Source: Leifsonia poae (GTDB lineage: Bacteria; Actinomycetota; Actinomycetes; Actinomycetales; Microbacteriaceae). From it: 64,000 nt of DNA. Under the pieces are notes generated by a model. It searched no databases. It was not told the origin of the DNA and saw nothing but the letters and a program-made list of their open reading frames with translations. The DNA lies in contig NZ_JAIHLP010000002.1 of NCBI RefSeq assembly GCF_020009625.1, positions 124,001 through 188,000 on the forward strand. The letters are read 5' to 3'. The position numbers and the translations under genes were made by a program. Shown here piece by piece: positions 35,330-44,548 of the stretch; the first letter of the stretch is position 1, and the number at the start of each line of letters is the position of its first letter.

Positions 35330-36229
35330 ATGGAACGCGCGATCGAGCGGTACACCGTGCACCTCGCGGTGGAACGGGGATACTCGCCGCAGACGGTGCG
35401 CGCCTACCGGTCCGATCTGCACACCCTCGCTGACTTCGCCGCCCAACGCGGGGTCACGGCAACGGGGGAACTGACACTGGACCTCCTTCGGGACTGGCTG
35501 TGGGCGGCGACCCAGGCCGGGCTGTCGAAGGCCACGCTGGCCCGCCGCTCAGCGACCGCGCGAGGGTTCACGGCCTGGACGTCGCGAGCGGAGACGACCG
35601 TCGCCGACTCGGCGGCCCGGCTCCGCTCGCCGAAACCCGACAAGACCCTCCCGCGCGTGATCAACCGGCAACAGATGGCCGGGCTGCTGGATGCGCTGGA
35701 GGCTCGTGCGGTTGACGGGCAGCCGTCTGCGCTGCGGGACCGGGCGGTGATCGAGCTTCTCTACGCTTCGGGCATCCGGGTATCCGAACTCACCGGCCTC
35801 GACGTCGACGACGTCGACCTCGAACGGCTGACCGTGCGCGTGCTCGGCAAAGGGTCGAAAGAGCGCGTCGTACCGTTCGGTGTGCCAGCCCAGACGGCCC
35901 TCGTGGCATATCTGCGCCGGGCGCGTCCGCTGCTCGCCAACGAACGGTCAGGGGCCGCGCACTTTCTGGGCTGGCGCGGTGGACGCCTCGGCACGCGAGC
36001 CGTCTACGAACTCGTGGCCGGACTCCTGGCCGACCTGCCCGGAGGGGGACCGGCCGGACCGCACGCGCTCCGCCATACGGCAGCGACGCATCTGCTCGAC
36101 GGTGGAGCCGACCTGAGGGCGGTGCAGGAACTGCTCGGTCATGCGAGCCTCGGCACGACCCAGATCTACACCCACGTCTCCACAGAACGACTCAAAGAGA
36201 GCTACCGGATCGCGCACCCCCGGGCCTGA
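35330..36229 (+). CDS. xerC: Tyrosine recombinase XerC
   Basis: Site-specific recombinase resolving chromosome dimers at dif. The 299-residue product has the SAM-like N-terminal domain (YTVHLAVERGYSPQTVRAY) and the catalytic residues Arg in YASGIRVSELTGL, Lys in LGKGSKERVVP, HxxR in HALRHTAATHLL, His in LGHASLGTTQ and Tyr in IYTHV. Length and context fit XerC rather than a phage integrase: no attachment sites or phage genes are near. ATG at 35330 or GTG at 35324 could start it. It converges on the M23 gene with 4 bases between stops. Confidence 0.92.
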   Translation: MERAIERYTVHLAVERGYSPQTVRAYRSDLHTLADFAAQRGVTATGELTLDLLRDWLWAATQAGLSKATLARRSATARGFTAWTSRAETTVADSAARLRSPKPDKTLPRVINRQQMAGLLDALEARAVDGQPSALRDRAVIELLYASGIRVSELTGLDVDDVDLERLTVRVLGKGSKERVVPFGVPAQTALVAYLRRARPLLANERSGAAHFLGWRGGRLGTRAVYELVAGLLADLPGGGPAGPHALRHTAATHLLDGGADLRAVQELLGHASLGTTQIYTHVSTERLKESYRIAHPRA

Positions 36230-36233
36230 TCGG

Positions 36234-36872
36234 TCACGCCGTTCTCTGCCGCATCGTGCACCGTCGCCGGTCACTCCGTCGAGCAGGTGCGAGAGTTCGC
36301 GGGTGGAGCGGAAGAAGAACGGCGCGAGGCACGCGGGCGAAGAACAGGAGCGGCGAGACATATTCGCCGTCGATCCGAACGCCCACGTGCAAGCACGAGT
36401 CTGCGCAGTGGCCGCCGCTGGCGACCGCGCCGAGGATGGCGCCCGGGGCGACCATGTCGCCGGCCTCGAGCTCGGAGCCGATCGGTTCGTAGCTCGAGAG
36501 CACTCCGGCACCGTGGTCGATCGTGAGCACGGGGCGATCGACGACGACACCGGCGAAGCGCACGGTACCGCTCGCCGGCGACAAAACCGGCGTTCCGACG
36601 GTCGCCCGCAGGTCGATTCCCCGGTGACCGGGCGAGTACGCGGTTGCCGGCGCCTCGAATCCGCGGACCAGCTGCACCGGACGCACAGGCCAGAGCCACC
36701 GATCGCCGGTACTCGCCGCCCGGCTGTGCTCGCGCACAGGGGGCGAGACGCGCACATCCCCGTGTGTGAGGCCGCGGGTGGCACGAGGAGTCGGCACGAG
36801 CGACGACGGAACGAGCAAACACGACGCGACGAGAGCCGCGACGACCGCCCGCAGCGCATCCTCGATTCTCAT
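36234..36872 (-). CDS. M23 family peptidase (secreted, LytM-like)
   Basis: Predicted secreted peptidoglycan endopeptidase or regulator of 212 residues. A signal peptide occupies the N-terminus (RAVVAALVASCLLVPSSLVP). The LytM domain has HRGIDLRATVGTPVLSPASG, with the zinc ligands His and Asp, and CLHVGVRIDGEYVSPLLFF, where the HxH motif is reduced to a single His (LHVG); the other zinc-site His may lie in TIDHGAGVLSSYEP. A family member sits between xerC/whiG and rpsB in most actinobacteria. About 25 extra residues rich in Arg follow the domain. Confidence 0.85.
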   Translation of the reverse strand: MRIEDALRAVVAALVASCLLVPSSLVPTPRATRGLTHGDVRVSPPVREHSRAASTGDRWLWPVRPVQLVRGFEAPATAYSPGHRGIDLRATVGTPVLSPASGTVRFAGVVVDRPVLTIDHGAGVLSSYEPIGSELEAGDMVAPGAILGAVASGGHCADSCLHVGVRIDGEYVSPLLFFARVPRAVLLPLHPRTLAPARRSDRRRCTMRQRTA

Positions 36873-37124
36873 GGAGACCTCCTGCCCCCACCCTCGGCCG
36901 GTCTCGTCCGGCACGGAACGGGTGGAAAGGAATCTGTGGAGAGAGGAGATCTGTGGAGATCCGCGCTCCAACGCCCGCTGGGGAGGAGAACTCGGGGAAG
37001 CGTCCACATCCGCGCGGCCGCGCATCCCTTGTCGGTCGATCACTCTGGAGTACCGTGTGATTCGCCGGCCACCGGGGGCGGCCACCCGCGGTCTTCGCGA
37101 TCGCTGACAACTGCAAAGGTTCTC

Positions 37125-38636
37125 ATGTCTCAGAATCAGAGTGAATCGACCGGGTCGCCTACGAGTGAGGGGGCACCGCACTACAGCCCTCAGATGCGGC
37201 GCAAGGCCACCGGGCTGGCCATCGCGGCGGCCGTCGGCGGGTTCCTCTTCGGCTTCGACTCGTCGGTGATCAACGGCGCCGTCGACTCGATCGGCTCCCA
37301 TTTCGAGTTGAACGCCTTCGTCAAGGGCTTCGTCGTCGCCATCGCCCTGCTGGGCTGCGCGCTGGGCGCCTATATCGCCGGCCGTCTCGCCGACCGGCTC
37401 GGCCGGCTCAAGGTCATGCTCATCGGTGCGGTGTTGTTCCTCATCAGCTCGATCTTCGCCGGCCTCGCATTCTCGGTCTGGGATCTTGCACTCTGGCGCG
37501 TGGTCGGCGGCCTGGGCATCGGCATCGCGTCCGTGGTCGCGCCGGCGTACATCGCCGAGATCGCGCCCCGGCAGCGGCGGGGAGGGCTGGCATCGCTGCA
37601 GCAGCTGGCGATCACGCTCGGCATCTTCGCCGCCCTGCTGTCGGACGCGCTGCTGGCCGACGGCAACCCGTCTCGGAGCATCCTGTTCGGGCTGGAGGCG
37701 TGGCGTTGGATGTTCATCGTCGGCGCGGTGCCCGCCATCGTCTACGGCATCATCGCGCTGACGGTGCCGGAGTCTCCTCGCTATCTGCTCGCGACCGGCC
37801 GGCATGACGAGGCGAGGGCCGTGTTCGCGACACTGGTCCCCGCGGAAGACCTCGACCGTTCGATCAAAGACATCGAGGACTCGATCAAGACCGACAAGGA
37901 GGGTCTGAAGGCGACGCTGCGCGGCAACGTGCTCGGTCTGAAGGGCATCGTCTGGATCGGCATCATCCTGTCGGTGTTCCAGCAGTTCGTCGGCATCAAC
38001 GTGATCTTCTACTATTCGACGACCCTGTGGAGCGCTGTCGGGTTCACCAAGGCCGATTCGCTCGTGATCAGTGTGATCACCTCGGTGACGAACGTCGCGG
38101 TGACGGTGGTGGCGATCCTGCTCGTCGACCGTGTCGGTCGCCGGCCCATCCTGCTGACCGGTTCCATCGGAATGGCGGTCTCGCTCGGCACGATGGCTCT
38201 GGCGTTCGCGTTCGCCGACAAGGGCGCCGGGGGAGCGGTCAGCCTTCCCGGGGCGTGGGGGCCGATCGCTTTGGTCGCCGCCAACGTCTTCGTCGTCTGC
38301 TTCGGTGCATCCTGGGGCCCGCTGGTCTGGGTTCTGCTCGGGGAGATCTTCCCGACGAAGATCCGTGGCAAAGCGCTCGGTCTGGCCGCCGCCGCGCAGT
38401 GGATCGCGAACTTCCTCATCACCGTGTCGTTCCCGCCGATGGCGGACTTCTCGCTCGTCTTCACCTACGGCATGTATGCCGCTTTCGCGGCGCTGTCGTT
38501 CTTCTTCGTGTTCTTCAAGATCCCGGAGACCAACGGGATGGCGCTGGAGCACGCCGAAACCCTGTTCGCCAACGCCGGGAGGAACCGCGGCGTTCAGGTG
38601 CGCTCGAGCGGCGACTCGATCAAGCCCCGTTCCTGA
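37125..38636 (+). CDS. Sugar porter (MFS, SP family)
   Basis: Proton-coupled sugar symporter of 503 residues with twelve helices, XylE/GlcP type. Family marks are GGFLFGFDSSVINGA (helix 1), AGRLADRLGRLKVM (loop 2-3), VPESPRYL after helix 6, QQFVGINVIFYYST (helix 7), DRVGRRPI (loop 8-9), WVLLGEIFPTKIRG and KIPETNG after helix 12. The sugar cannot be told. ATG at 37125 (SQNQSESTGSPTSEG) starts a polar N-terminus; AAAGG lies upstream. The 252 bases before it, shared with the divergent M23 gene, hold no recognised gene. A 7-bp hairpin follows the stop. Confidence 0.92.
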   Translation: MSQNQSESTGSPTSEGAPHYSPQMRRKATGLAIAAAVGGFLFGFDSSVINGAVDSIGSHFELNAFVKGFVVAIALLGCALGAYIAGRLADRLGRLKVMLIGAVLFLISSIFAGLAFSVWDLALWRVVGGLGIGIASVVAPAYIAEIAPRQRRGGLASLQQLAITLGIFAALLSDALLADGNPSRSILFGLEAWRWMFIVGAVPAIVYGIIALTVPESPRYLLATGRHDEARAVFATLVPAEDLDRSIKDIEDSIKTDKEGLKATLRGNVLGLKGIVWIGIILSVFQQFVGINVIFYYSTTLWSAVGFTKADSLVISVITSVTNVAVTVVAILLVDRVGRRPILLTGSIGMAVSLGTMALAFAFADKGAGGAVSLPGAWGPIALVAANVFVVCFGASWGPLVWVLLGEIFPTKIRGKALGLAAAAQWIANFLITVSFPPMADFSLVFTYGMYAAFAALSFFFVFFKIPETNGMALEHAETLFANAGRNRGVQVRSSGDSIKPRS

Positions 38637-38650
38637 TAGGATGTCTGCAG

Positions 38651-38669
38651 CACTCCGCTTGTCGGAGTG
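38651..38669. terminator. Short hairpin between the sugar porter and rpsB
   Basis: CACTCCG and CGGAGTG pair around the loop CTTGT, starting 14 bases after the sugar porter stop. There is no U-run, so it is only a candidate terminator; it could also belong to the 5' leader of rpsB. Confidence 0.4.
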
Positions 38670-38855
38670 ACTACGCGTGCCCATTCGGGTCAGCGCACAT
38701 CCAACGGTCTTCACAATCGAGCAGGTTCGTCCTGCGCGGTGGGGGAGCGGATGTGGGCGCCGGGCACCAGGAGTGGTGGCCGACCGGCCGCCGCAGTCAA
38801 CCGCAACAGCATCCTCCTGCCACGGCACCGGATGCGAGAAAAGGAGAACGGCACA

Positions 38856-39821
38856 ATGGCCGTTGTAACCATGCGCCAGCTGCTCGACAGCGGCGTCCAC
38901 TTCGGACACCAGACCCGCCGCTGGAACCCGAAGATGAAGCGCTTCATCCTGACCGAGCGTTCGGGCAGCTACATCATCGATCTGCAGCAGTCGCTCGCGT
39001 ACATCGACAAGACCTACGAGTTCGTCCGCGAGACTGTCGCCCACGGTGGCACCATCCTGTTCGTCGGCACGAAGAAGCAGGCCCAGAACGCCATCGCCGA
39101 GCAGGCGACCCGCGTCGGCCAGCCCTACGTCAACCAGCGCTGGCTCGGTGGTCTGCTGACCAACTTCCAGACGGTGTCGAAGCGTCTCGCCCGCATGAAG
39201 GAGCTCGAGGAGCTCGACTTCGAAGGCACCACGAGTGGCTTCACCAAGAAGGAACTCCTCATCAAGAAGCGCGAGCTCGACAAGCTGCACAAGTCGCTCG
39301 GCGGTATCCGCAACCTGACGAAGACGCCGAGCGCACTCTGGGTCGTGGACACCAAGAAGGAGCACCTCGCGATCGACGAGGCCAAGAAGCTCGGGATCCC
39401 CGTCATCGGCATCCTCGACACCAACTGCGACCCGGACGAGGTCCAGTACCCGATCCCGGGTAACGACGACGCCATCCGTTCCGTGGGTCTGCTGACCCGC
39501 ATCGTGGCCGACGCCGCGGCCGAGGGTCTCATCCAGCGTCACCAGAAACCCGAAGAGGGCGCCGAGCCGACCGAGCCGCTCGCCGAGTGGGAGGCCGAGC
39601 TTCTCCAGGGCTCCTCCGCCGAGGTCCAGGCCAGCGCCGAGACCGAGAAGGCCGCCGACGCCGACCTCGCCGAGGCCAAGGCGGACTCCGCCGAGCTCGT
39701 CGCCGAGGGTGAGGCTGTGGCCGAGGCCGTCGCCGAGACCGAGGCTGCCGACGAGGCCGCCGTGGTCGCGACCGATGACGCCACCGAGGCTGTCGTCGAG
39801 GCCGAGGCCGAGTCCAAGTAA
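38856..39821 (+). CDS. rpsB: 30S ribosomal protein S2 with acidic tail
   Basis: Small-subunit protein. Residues 1-235 are standard S2 ([76 protein letters not shown]). The last 85 or so residues are low complexity, rich in Ala, Glu, Val and Asp, giving 321 residues. ATG at 38856 has AAAAGGAG upstream; an open frame from 38667 is leader. The 219 bases before it hold no gene and no riboswitch that could be recognised. First gene of rpsB–tsf. Confidence 0.97.
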   Translation: MAVVTMRQLLDSGVHFGHQTRRWNPKMKRFILTERSGSYIIDLQQSLAYIDKTYEFVRETVAHGGTILFVGTKKQAQNAIAEQATRVGQPYVNQRWLGGLLTNFQTVSKRLARMKELEELDFEGTTSGFTKKELLIKKRELDKLHKSLGGIRNLTKTPSALWVVDTKKEHLAIDEAKKLGIPVIGILDTNCDPDEVQYPIPGNDDAIRSVGLLTRIVADAAAEGLIQRHQKPEEGAEPTEPLAEWEAELLQGSSAEVQASAETEKAADADLAEAKADSAELVAEGEAVAEAVAETEAADEAAVVATDDATEAVVEAEAESK

Positions 39822-39862
39822 TTTCCGGCCAGTACATTTTCGACAGAAGGTTCTCAACGAAC

Positions 39863-40690
39863 ATGGCAAACATCAGCATCGCTGACATCAAAGCCCTGCG
39901 CGAGCAGCTCGGCACGGGCATGGTCGACACCAAGAAGGCGCTCGAGGAGGCCGATGGCGACATCGAGAAGGCCACCGAGATCCTGCGTCTGAAGGGTGCG
40001 AAGGGCAACGCGAAGCGCGCCGACCGCTCGACGAGCGAAGGCCTCGTCGCGGCGAAGGAGAACGGCGCCAGCGCCACGATGATCGAGCTCGCCTGCGAGA
40101 CCGACTTCGTGGCCAAGGGCGACAAGTTCATCGCGCTCTCCGAGAAGGTGCTCGACGCGGTCACCGCCGCGGGCGCCACCACCGTCGAGGACGCCCTCGC
40201 TGCCCCCGCCGGCGGCAGCACCGTCGCCGAGCTCATCGGTGACGAGGCCGCCATCCTCGGCGAGAAGGTGGAACTCCGCCGCATCGCCGTCGTGAACGGT
40301 GAGCACTTCGCGATCTACCTGCACAAGACCTCCAAAGACCTGCCCCCGCAGGTCGGTGTGGTGCTCGGCTACGCCGGTGACGACGCGGAGACCGCGCGCA
40401 GCATCGCCCAGCACATCTCGTTCGCCAACCCGGAGTTCCTCACCCGTGAGGACGTTCCGGCCGAGGCCGTCGAGAACGAGCGTCGCATCGTCGAGGAGAT
40501 CTCGCGCAACGAGGGCAAGCCGGAGGCTGCGCTGCCGAAGATCATCGAGGGTCGCCTCGGTGCCTACTTCAAGCAGGTCGCGCTCCTGGAGCAGGACTAC
40601 GCCAAAGACAACAAGCTGAGCATCAGCCAGGTCGTCAAAGATGCGGGACTGACCGTGTCGGGCTTCGCCCGGTTCAAGGTCGGCGCCTAA
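39863..40690 (+). CDS. tsf: Elongation factor Ts
   Basis: Guanine-nucleotide exchange factor for EF-Tu, 275 residues. The N-terminal domain shows IKALREQLGTGMVDTKKALEE; the core has the TDFV motif (ELACETDFVAKGDKF), then two subdomains and the C-terminal module GRLGAYFKQVALLEQ. It follows rpsB by 41 bases, in the universal order, and is followed by a strong intrinsic terminator. Confidence 0.97.
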   Translation: MANISIADIKALREQLGTGMVDTKKALEEADGDIEKATEILRLKGAKGNAKRADRSTSEGLVAAKENGASATMIELACETDFVAKGDKFIALSEKVLDAVTAAGATTVEDALAAPAGGSTVAELIGDEAAILGEKVELRRIAVVNGEHFAIYLHKTSKDLPPQVGVVLGYAGDDAETARSIAQHISFANPEFLTREDVPAEAVENERRIVEEISRNEGKPEAALPKIIEGRLGAYFKQVALLEQDYAKDNKLSISQVVKDAGLTVSGFARFKVGA

Positions 40691-40700
40691 GCACCGCATG

Positions 40701-40739
40701 AAGGAGTCCGGATCGTCTCGTGCGATCCGGACTCCTTTT
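40701..40739 (+). terminator. Rho-independent terminator after tsf
   Basis: AAGGAGTCCGGATCG and CGATCCGGACTCCTT form a perfect 15-bp stem with loop TCTCGTG, followed by TTTT. The clearest intrinsic terminator in the window; it separates rpsB–tsf from pyrH–frr–cdsA. Confidence 0.93.
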
Positions 40740-40807
40740 CTGTGTGCCCAACCCGTGCGCACCCACTAACTTTTAACGAGATCGCTCAACGGAAGGGCAC
40801 CCTACGC

Positions 40808-41521
40808 ATGCCGGAATCGAACAAGAGACGCCGCGTTCTCCTCAAATTGTCGGGTGAGGCCTTCGGCGCAGGACAGCTCGGGGTCAATCCCGACATCGTC
40901 AGTGCGATCGCGCGGGAGATCGCCCAGGCAGCGACCGACGTGGAGGTGGCGATCGTCGTCGGTGGGGGGAACTTCTTCCGCGGAGCGGAGCTGTCTCAGC
41001 GCGGCATGGACCGCGGGCGCGCCGACTACATGGGCATGCTCGGAACCGTCATGAACGCGCTCGCGTTGCAGGACTTCCTGGAGCAGGCCGGCGCCGAGAC
41101 ACGGGTGCAGTCGGCCATCGCCATGACCCAGGTGGCCGAGCCCTACATCCCCCGCCGGGCGGAGCGCCACCTGGAGAAGGGACGCGTCGTGATCTTCGGC
41201 GCCGGGGCCGGTCTGCCGTACTTCTCGACCGACACGGTCGCCGCTCAGCGCGCGCTCGAGATCGAGGCGGATGTCGTACTCGTCGCCAAGAACGGCGTCG
41301 ACGGCATGTACGACGACGACCCCCGCACGAACCCGGATGCGCGCAAGATCGACCAGATCAGCCACCAGCAGGCCCTGCAGCAGAACCTCAAGGCAGTGGA
41401 CTCCACCGCACTCAGCCTCTGCATGGACAACGGGATGCCCATGCGCATCTTCGGCATCGAGCCGGCCGGCAATGTGACCGCCGCCATCCTCGGTGCTGAA
41501 ATCGGCACTCTGCTCGGCTGA
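40808..41521 (+). CDS. pyrH: UMP kinase
   Basis: Hexameric kinase that makes UDP from UMP; amino-acid kinase fold. The 237-residue product has [60 protein letters not shown] and [16 protein letters not shown] at 40808 begins just before the conserved [11 protein letters not shown]. No strong Shine-Dalgarno is present (ACGGAAGGGC lies 10 bases away). frr follows after 70 bases. Confidence 0.96.
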   Translation: MPESNKRRRVLLKLSGEAFGAGQLGVNPDIVSAIAREIAQAATDVEVAIVVGGGNFFRGAELSQRGMDRGRADYMGMLGTVMNALALQDFLEQAGAETRVQSAIAMTQVAEPYIPRRAERHLEKGRVVIFGAGAGLPYFSTDTVAAQRALEIEADVVLVAKNGVDGMYDDDPRTNPDARKIDQISHQQALQQNLKAVDSTALSLCMDNGMPMRIFGIEPAGNVTAAILGAEIGTLLG

Positions 41522-41591
41522 GCGCGGCGGCAGGGGGCCGCAGCCGGGCGGCTCTAGACTAGACACCGATTCACCGAATGAAGGAGAGACC

Positions 41592-42146
41592 GTGATCGCG
41601 GATGTGATTTCCGACGCCACCGAGCGTATGAGCAAGACCGTGGATGCGGCGAAGGACGACTTCGGCACCGTGAGTGCCGGCCGTGCCAACCCGGCACTCT
41701 TCCTCAAGGTGCTCGTCGACTACTACGGCTCTCCGACGCCGCTCGCACAGCTTGCGGGCCTGCAGAACCCGGAGGCGCGTGTGCTGCTCGTCACGCCCTA
41801 CGACAAGAGCGCGCTCAAAGAGATCGAGAAGGCGATCGTCGCGATGCCGAACCTGTCGGCGAATGTCGGCAACGATGGTGACATCGTGCGAGTGACCCTG
41901 CCCGAGCTCACCGAGGACCGTCGCAAGGAGTTCGTCAAACTCGTCCGGAGCAAGGGCGAGGACGCCAAGGTCGCAATCCGCAACATCCGTCGTAAGGCGA
42001 AGGACGAGCTGGACGCGCTGAAGAGCGAGGTCGGCGACGACGACGTCGCCCGCGGTGAGAAAGAGCTGGAGAACGTCACCCGCGCGCACGTCGACGCGGT
42101 CGACGACGCGTTGAAGCGCAAGGAAGCCGAACTCCTCGAGGTCTAG
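41592..42146 (+). CDS. frr: Ribosome recycling factor
   Basis: Splits post-termination ribosomes with EF-G. The 184-residue product begins [20 protein letters not shown] and has the family core [27 protein letters not shown], and [30 protein letters not shown] read over its long helix. GTG at 41592 has AAGGAGAG upstream. A TAGACT at 41555-41560 could be a private -10. Confidence 0.97.
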   Translation: MIADVISDATERMSKTVDAAKDDFGTVSAGRANPALFLKVLVDYYGSPTPLAQLAGLQNPEARVLLVTPYDKSALKEIEKAIVAMPNLSANVGNDGDIVRVTLPELTEDRRKEFVKLVRSKGEDAKVAIRNIRRKAKDELDALKSEVGDDDVARGEKELENVTRAHVDAVDDALKRKEAELLEV

Positions 42147-42157
42147 TCAGGAACCCC

Positions 42158-43150
42158 ATGAGCAACGGCACGTCCGGCGAGCCGGGCACACCGCTCCCGC
42201 CCAAGCGCGGGAGGTCGGCCTCGAAAGCGGAGTTCAAAGCCCAGGTGCAAGCCACCCGGGCCGATCTTGAGCGCCAGGTGCAGGCGCGCAAGGCGCAACT
42301 CGATGCGACGAACGAGCGCATCGCGGCGCGGACCGGGCGCAACCTCATCCTGGCGATCCTCATCGGGCTCGTCTTCGGCCTGCTCATGTTGTTCAGCCTG
42401 ATCTTCGTCAAGCAGCTCTTCCTGATCTTCGGTGTCGCCACGGCCGGGTTCGCTGCGTTCGAGCTCACGCAGGCGTTCCGCGGCGCCGGCCGCATGGTTC
42501 CGCGCATCCCGACTGTCGTAGCCGCGGTCGCGATCGTGCCCGCCTCGTACTATTTCCACGCCGACGGGCAGCTCACTTCGTTGGCCGCCGGCATCCTGCT
42601 CGTCTGGGTCTGGCGACTCGTCGAGGAGGCCGTCCGACCCGCGAAGGTCGGGCGCACGCAGTTGCTGAGGGATCTGGGTTCCAGTGCGCTCGTGCAGCTC
42701 TACGTGGTGCTTCTGGCCAGTTTCGCCATTCTGCTCCTCGCCGAAGACGGCGGCGAATGGTGGGTGCTGGCGTTCATCGTGCTCGTGGTGGCCGTGGACA
42801 CGGGCGCCTACGTCAGTGGTCTCTCGTTCGGCAAGCATCCGATGGCGCCGACGATCAGCCCGAAGAAGACCTGGGAGGGTTTTGCGGGCGCCGCGGTGAC
42901 GAGTGTGATCGCCGGGGTGCTGTTGTCGGTGTTCATGATCGACCGACCGTGGTGGTTCGGCGTCATCTTCGGGCTCGTACTTCTGCTCACCGCGACCCTC
43001 GGAGACCTGGCGGAGTCGTTGATCAAACGCGATCTCGGTATCAAAGACATGAGCTCGTGGCTGCCCGGTCACGGCGGCTTCCTCGACCGGCTCGACTCGA
43101 TCCTTCCGTCGGCGGCGGCGACCTACGCGCTGTTCCTCATCTTCGGATGA
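42158..43150 (+). CDS. cdsA: Phosphatidate cytidylyltransferase
   Basis: Membrane enzyme making CDP-diacylglycerol from CTP and phosphatidate. The 330-residue product has a polar, coiled N-terminal extension of about 60 residues, then about eight helices. The CTP-transferase signature is near the end: SPKKTWEGFAG, GDLAESLIKRDLGIKDMSSWLPGHGG and DRLDS. It follows frr by 11 bases. In many actinobacteria dxr or rlmN comes next; here a DivIVA-like gene follows. Confidence 0.96.
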   Translation: MSNGTSGEPGTPLPPKRGRSASKAEFKAQVQATRADLERQVQARKAQLDATNERIAARTGRNLILAILIGLVFGLLMLFSLIFVKQLFLIFGVATAGFAAFELTQAFRGAGRMVPRIPTVVAAVAIVPASYYFHADGQLTSLAAGILLVWVWRLVEEAVRPAKVGRTQLLRDLGSSALVQLYVVLLASFAILLLAEDGGEWWVLAFIVLVVAVDTGAYVSGLSFGKHPMAPTISPKKTWEGFAGAAVTSVIAGVLLSVFMIDRPWWFGVIFGLVLLLTATLGDLAESLIKRDLGIKDMSSWLPGHGGFLDRLDSILPSAAATYALFLIFG

Positions 43151-43162
43151 CACAATGGGGGC

Positions 43163-43708
43163 GTGAGTACTTTCCCCCGAGCCCGGAAATCGAAACTCGG
43201 CTACGACAGCGAGCAGGTCGACGAGTTTCTGCAATCCGCGCGTCGTGCATATGACGGCGACGGCGCGGAGGCGACGCTGACGGCAGCCGACATCCGGCAG
43301 CTGGCGTTCGGCATGGCGAAGGGCGGTTATTCGACGACGCATGTCGATGCTGCTCTGGAGCGCCTGGAAGACGCCTTCTCGGCCCGCGAACGTGAGCAGG
43401 CTCGGGCGGTCCAGGGCGACGCTGCCTGGTTCGAGGAGGCGCGTACGACCGCGCAGGTGGTGGTCAATCGCCTCGATCGTCCGATCGGGCGCCGCTTCGA
43501 CCGAGTGAGCGTCTTCACCTACGGCTACAATCGCGCGGATGTCGACCGGTTCGCGACCCGGCTGGTGCGCTATTTCCAGGATGCTCGCCCGATGAGCGTC
43601 GACGAAGTCCGTACGGTGACTTTCCGCCCGCAGCGCGGCGGATACAAGGAGCTCCAGGTCGATCTTCTGCTCGATAGCGTGACGGATGTGATGCTGGCTG
43701 TTCGCTGA
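43163..43708 (+). CDS. DivIVA-domain protein with two domain copies
   Basis: Product of 181 residues. Two copies of the DivIVA-type membrane-targeting motif are seen: KLGYDSEQVDEFLQSARRAY near residue 12 and TYGYNRADVDRFATRLVRYF near residue 115. Each has the GY(D/N)xxxVD core. The two are joined by a helical region, without the long coiled coil of true DivIVA/Wag31. A role at curved membrane or poles is inference. GTG at 43163 is 12 bases after cdsA, so it may share its transcript. Confidence 0.85.
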   Translation: MSTFPRARKSKLGYDSEQVDEFLQSARRAYDGDGAEATLTAADIRQLAFGMAKGGYSTTHVDAALERLEDAFSAREREQARAVQGDAAWFEEARTTAQVVVNRLDRPIGRRFDRVSVFTYGYNRADVDRFATRLVRYFQDARPMSVDEVRTVTFRPQRGGYKELQVDLLLDSVTDVMLAVR

Positions 43709-43724
43709 AAGAGGGCGTCGTGCC

Positions 43725-43753
43725 TTGGCAGTTCGCGATTTGTTCGTTATGGT
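43725..43753 (+). promoter_or_regulatory. Promoter of the secreted APF-like gene
   Basis: TTGGCA (43725-43730) and TATGGT (43748-43753) are separated by exactly 17 bases. Transcription would begin at about 43760-43763, that is, at the start codon itself, implying a leaderless mRNA. Confidence 0.6.
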
Positions 43754-43756
43754 TCT

Positions 43757-44461
43757 GTGATCGTGGGTAGACGAGTAGCAGAGCCAGCAGAGATTGTTCC
43801 GCTGACTCCGGCCAACCCGGTCGGCGTCGCATTCCGGCGACCCCATGTGCGTTCCCGGGCACTTCTCTACAGCTTCGCTTTCACCGCTGCCGTGGGGTTC
43901 GCCCTGGTGAATGTGGTCGATCCGTATTCGGGCTCCGCCGCCACGCCGGCGTACGCCGACACCGTGCAGACGACGTCGCGCTACGGGGATGCCCCGGTCC
44001 AGACCCTCACGGCGGACGGTTCGTACACGACCGACATCACCCGTGATGCGACGACCATCAAAGAGAAGCCGAAGCCGGTCATCGTCGCGACGCCCAGCAC
44101 GACCAGTGGGGGCAGCAGCAGTGGCGGCAGCAGTGCCCCCGCCGCCGGCACCCCGGATCCGGGTTCGGCGCAGGCCGCCGGCTACGCGGCCGTGAAGGCC
44201 CGTGGGTGGGGCGACGACCAGTACAACTGCCTGGTCTCGCTCTGGAACCGTGAATCGCATTGGAACGTTTACGCCTACAACGCCGGAAGCGGTGCCTATG
44301 GCATTCCGCAGGCGCTTCCGGGCAGCAAGATGGCGTCCGCCGGTGCGGATTGGCAGACCAACGCCGCCACGCAGATCGCCTGGGGTCTCGGTTACATCCA
44401 GGGTCGGTACGGTACGCCCTGTGGGGCATGGGCGCACTCGGAGAGTTCCGGCTGGTACTGA
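43757..44461 (+). CDS. Secreted protein with APF/lysozyme-like C-terminal domain
   Basis: Product of up to 234 residues. A transmembrane or signal segment (LYSFAFTAAVGFALVNVV) lies at about residues 36-54, then a polar region and a Ser/Gly/Pro linker. The C-terminal domain (CLVSLWNRESHWNVYAYN, GAYGIPQALPGSKMA, QIAWGLGYIQGRYG) is the aggregation-promoting-factor C-terminal/transglycosylase-like domain of actinobacteria; Glu in NRESHW would be catalytic. GTG at 43757 is the longest start; GTG at 43763 coincides with the predicted transcription start. Probably acts on peptidoglycan outside the membrane. Confidence 0.88.
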   Translation: MIVGRRVAEPAEIVPLTPANPVGVAFRRPHVRSRALLYSFAFTAAVGFALVNVVDPYSGSAATPAYADTVQTTSRYGDAPVQTLTADGSYTTDITRDATTIKEKPKPVIVATPSTTSGGSSSGGSSAPAAGTPDPGSAQAAGYAAVKARGWGDDQYNCLVSLWNRESHWNVYAYNAGSGAYGIPQALPGSKMASAGADWQTNAATQIAWGLGYIQGRYGTPCGAWAHSESSGWY

Positions 44462-44548
44462 TCGTCTCCGGGCGTTCGACCTTCGACGCGATGACGCCGC
44501 CGGCGTAGCGCGAAGAGGATGCTCGGACCCACGACCTAGACTTGAGGC

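Noticed and set aside
35330..36229. Phage integrase and integrated element
   Set aside because: Length, sequence and the dprA–xerC–M23–rpsB context are those of chromosomal XerC; no phage genes or direct-repeat ends nearby.
38637..38855. Riboswitch or ribosomal-protein leader before rpsB
   Set aside because: A small hairpin is present, but no known leader or aptamer pattern could be recognised.
36234..39869. 1211-residue minus-strand open frame
   Set aside because: Only its last 212 codons are real (M23 protein from 36872). The rest runs antisense through the sugar porter and rpsB.
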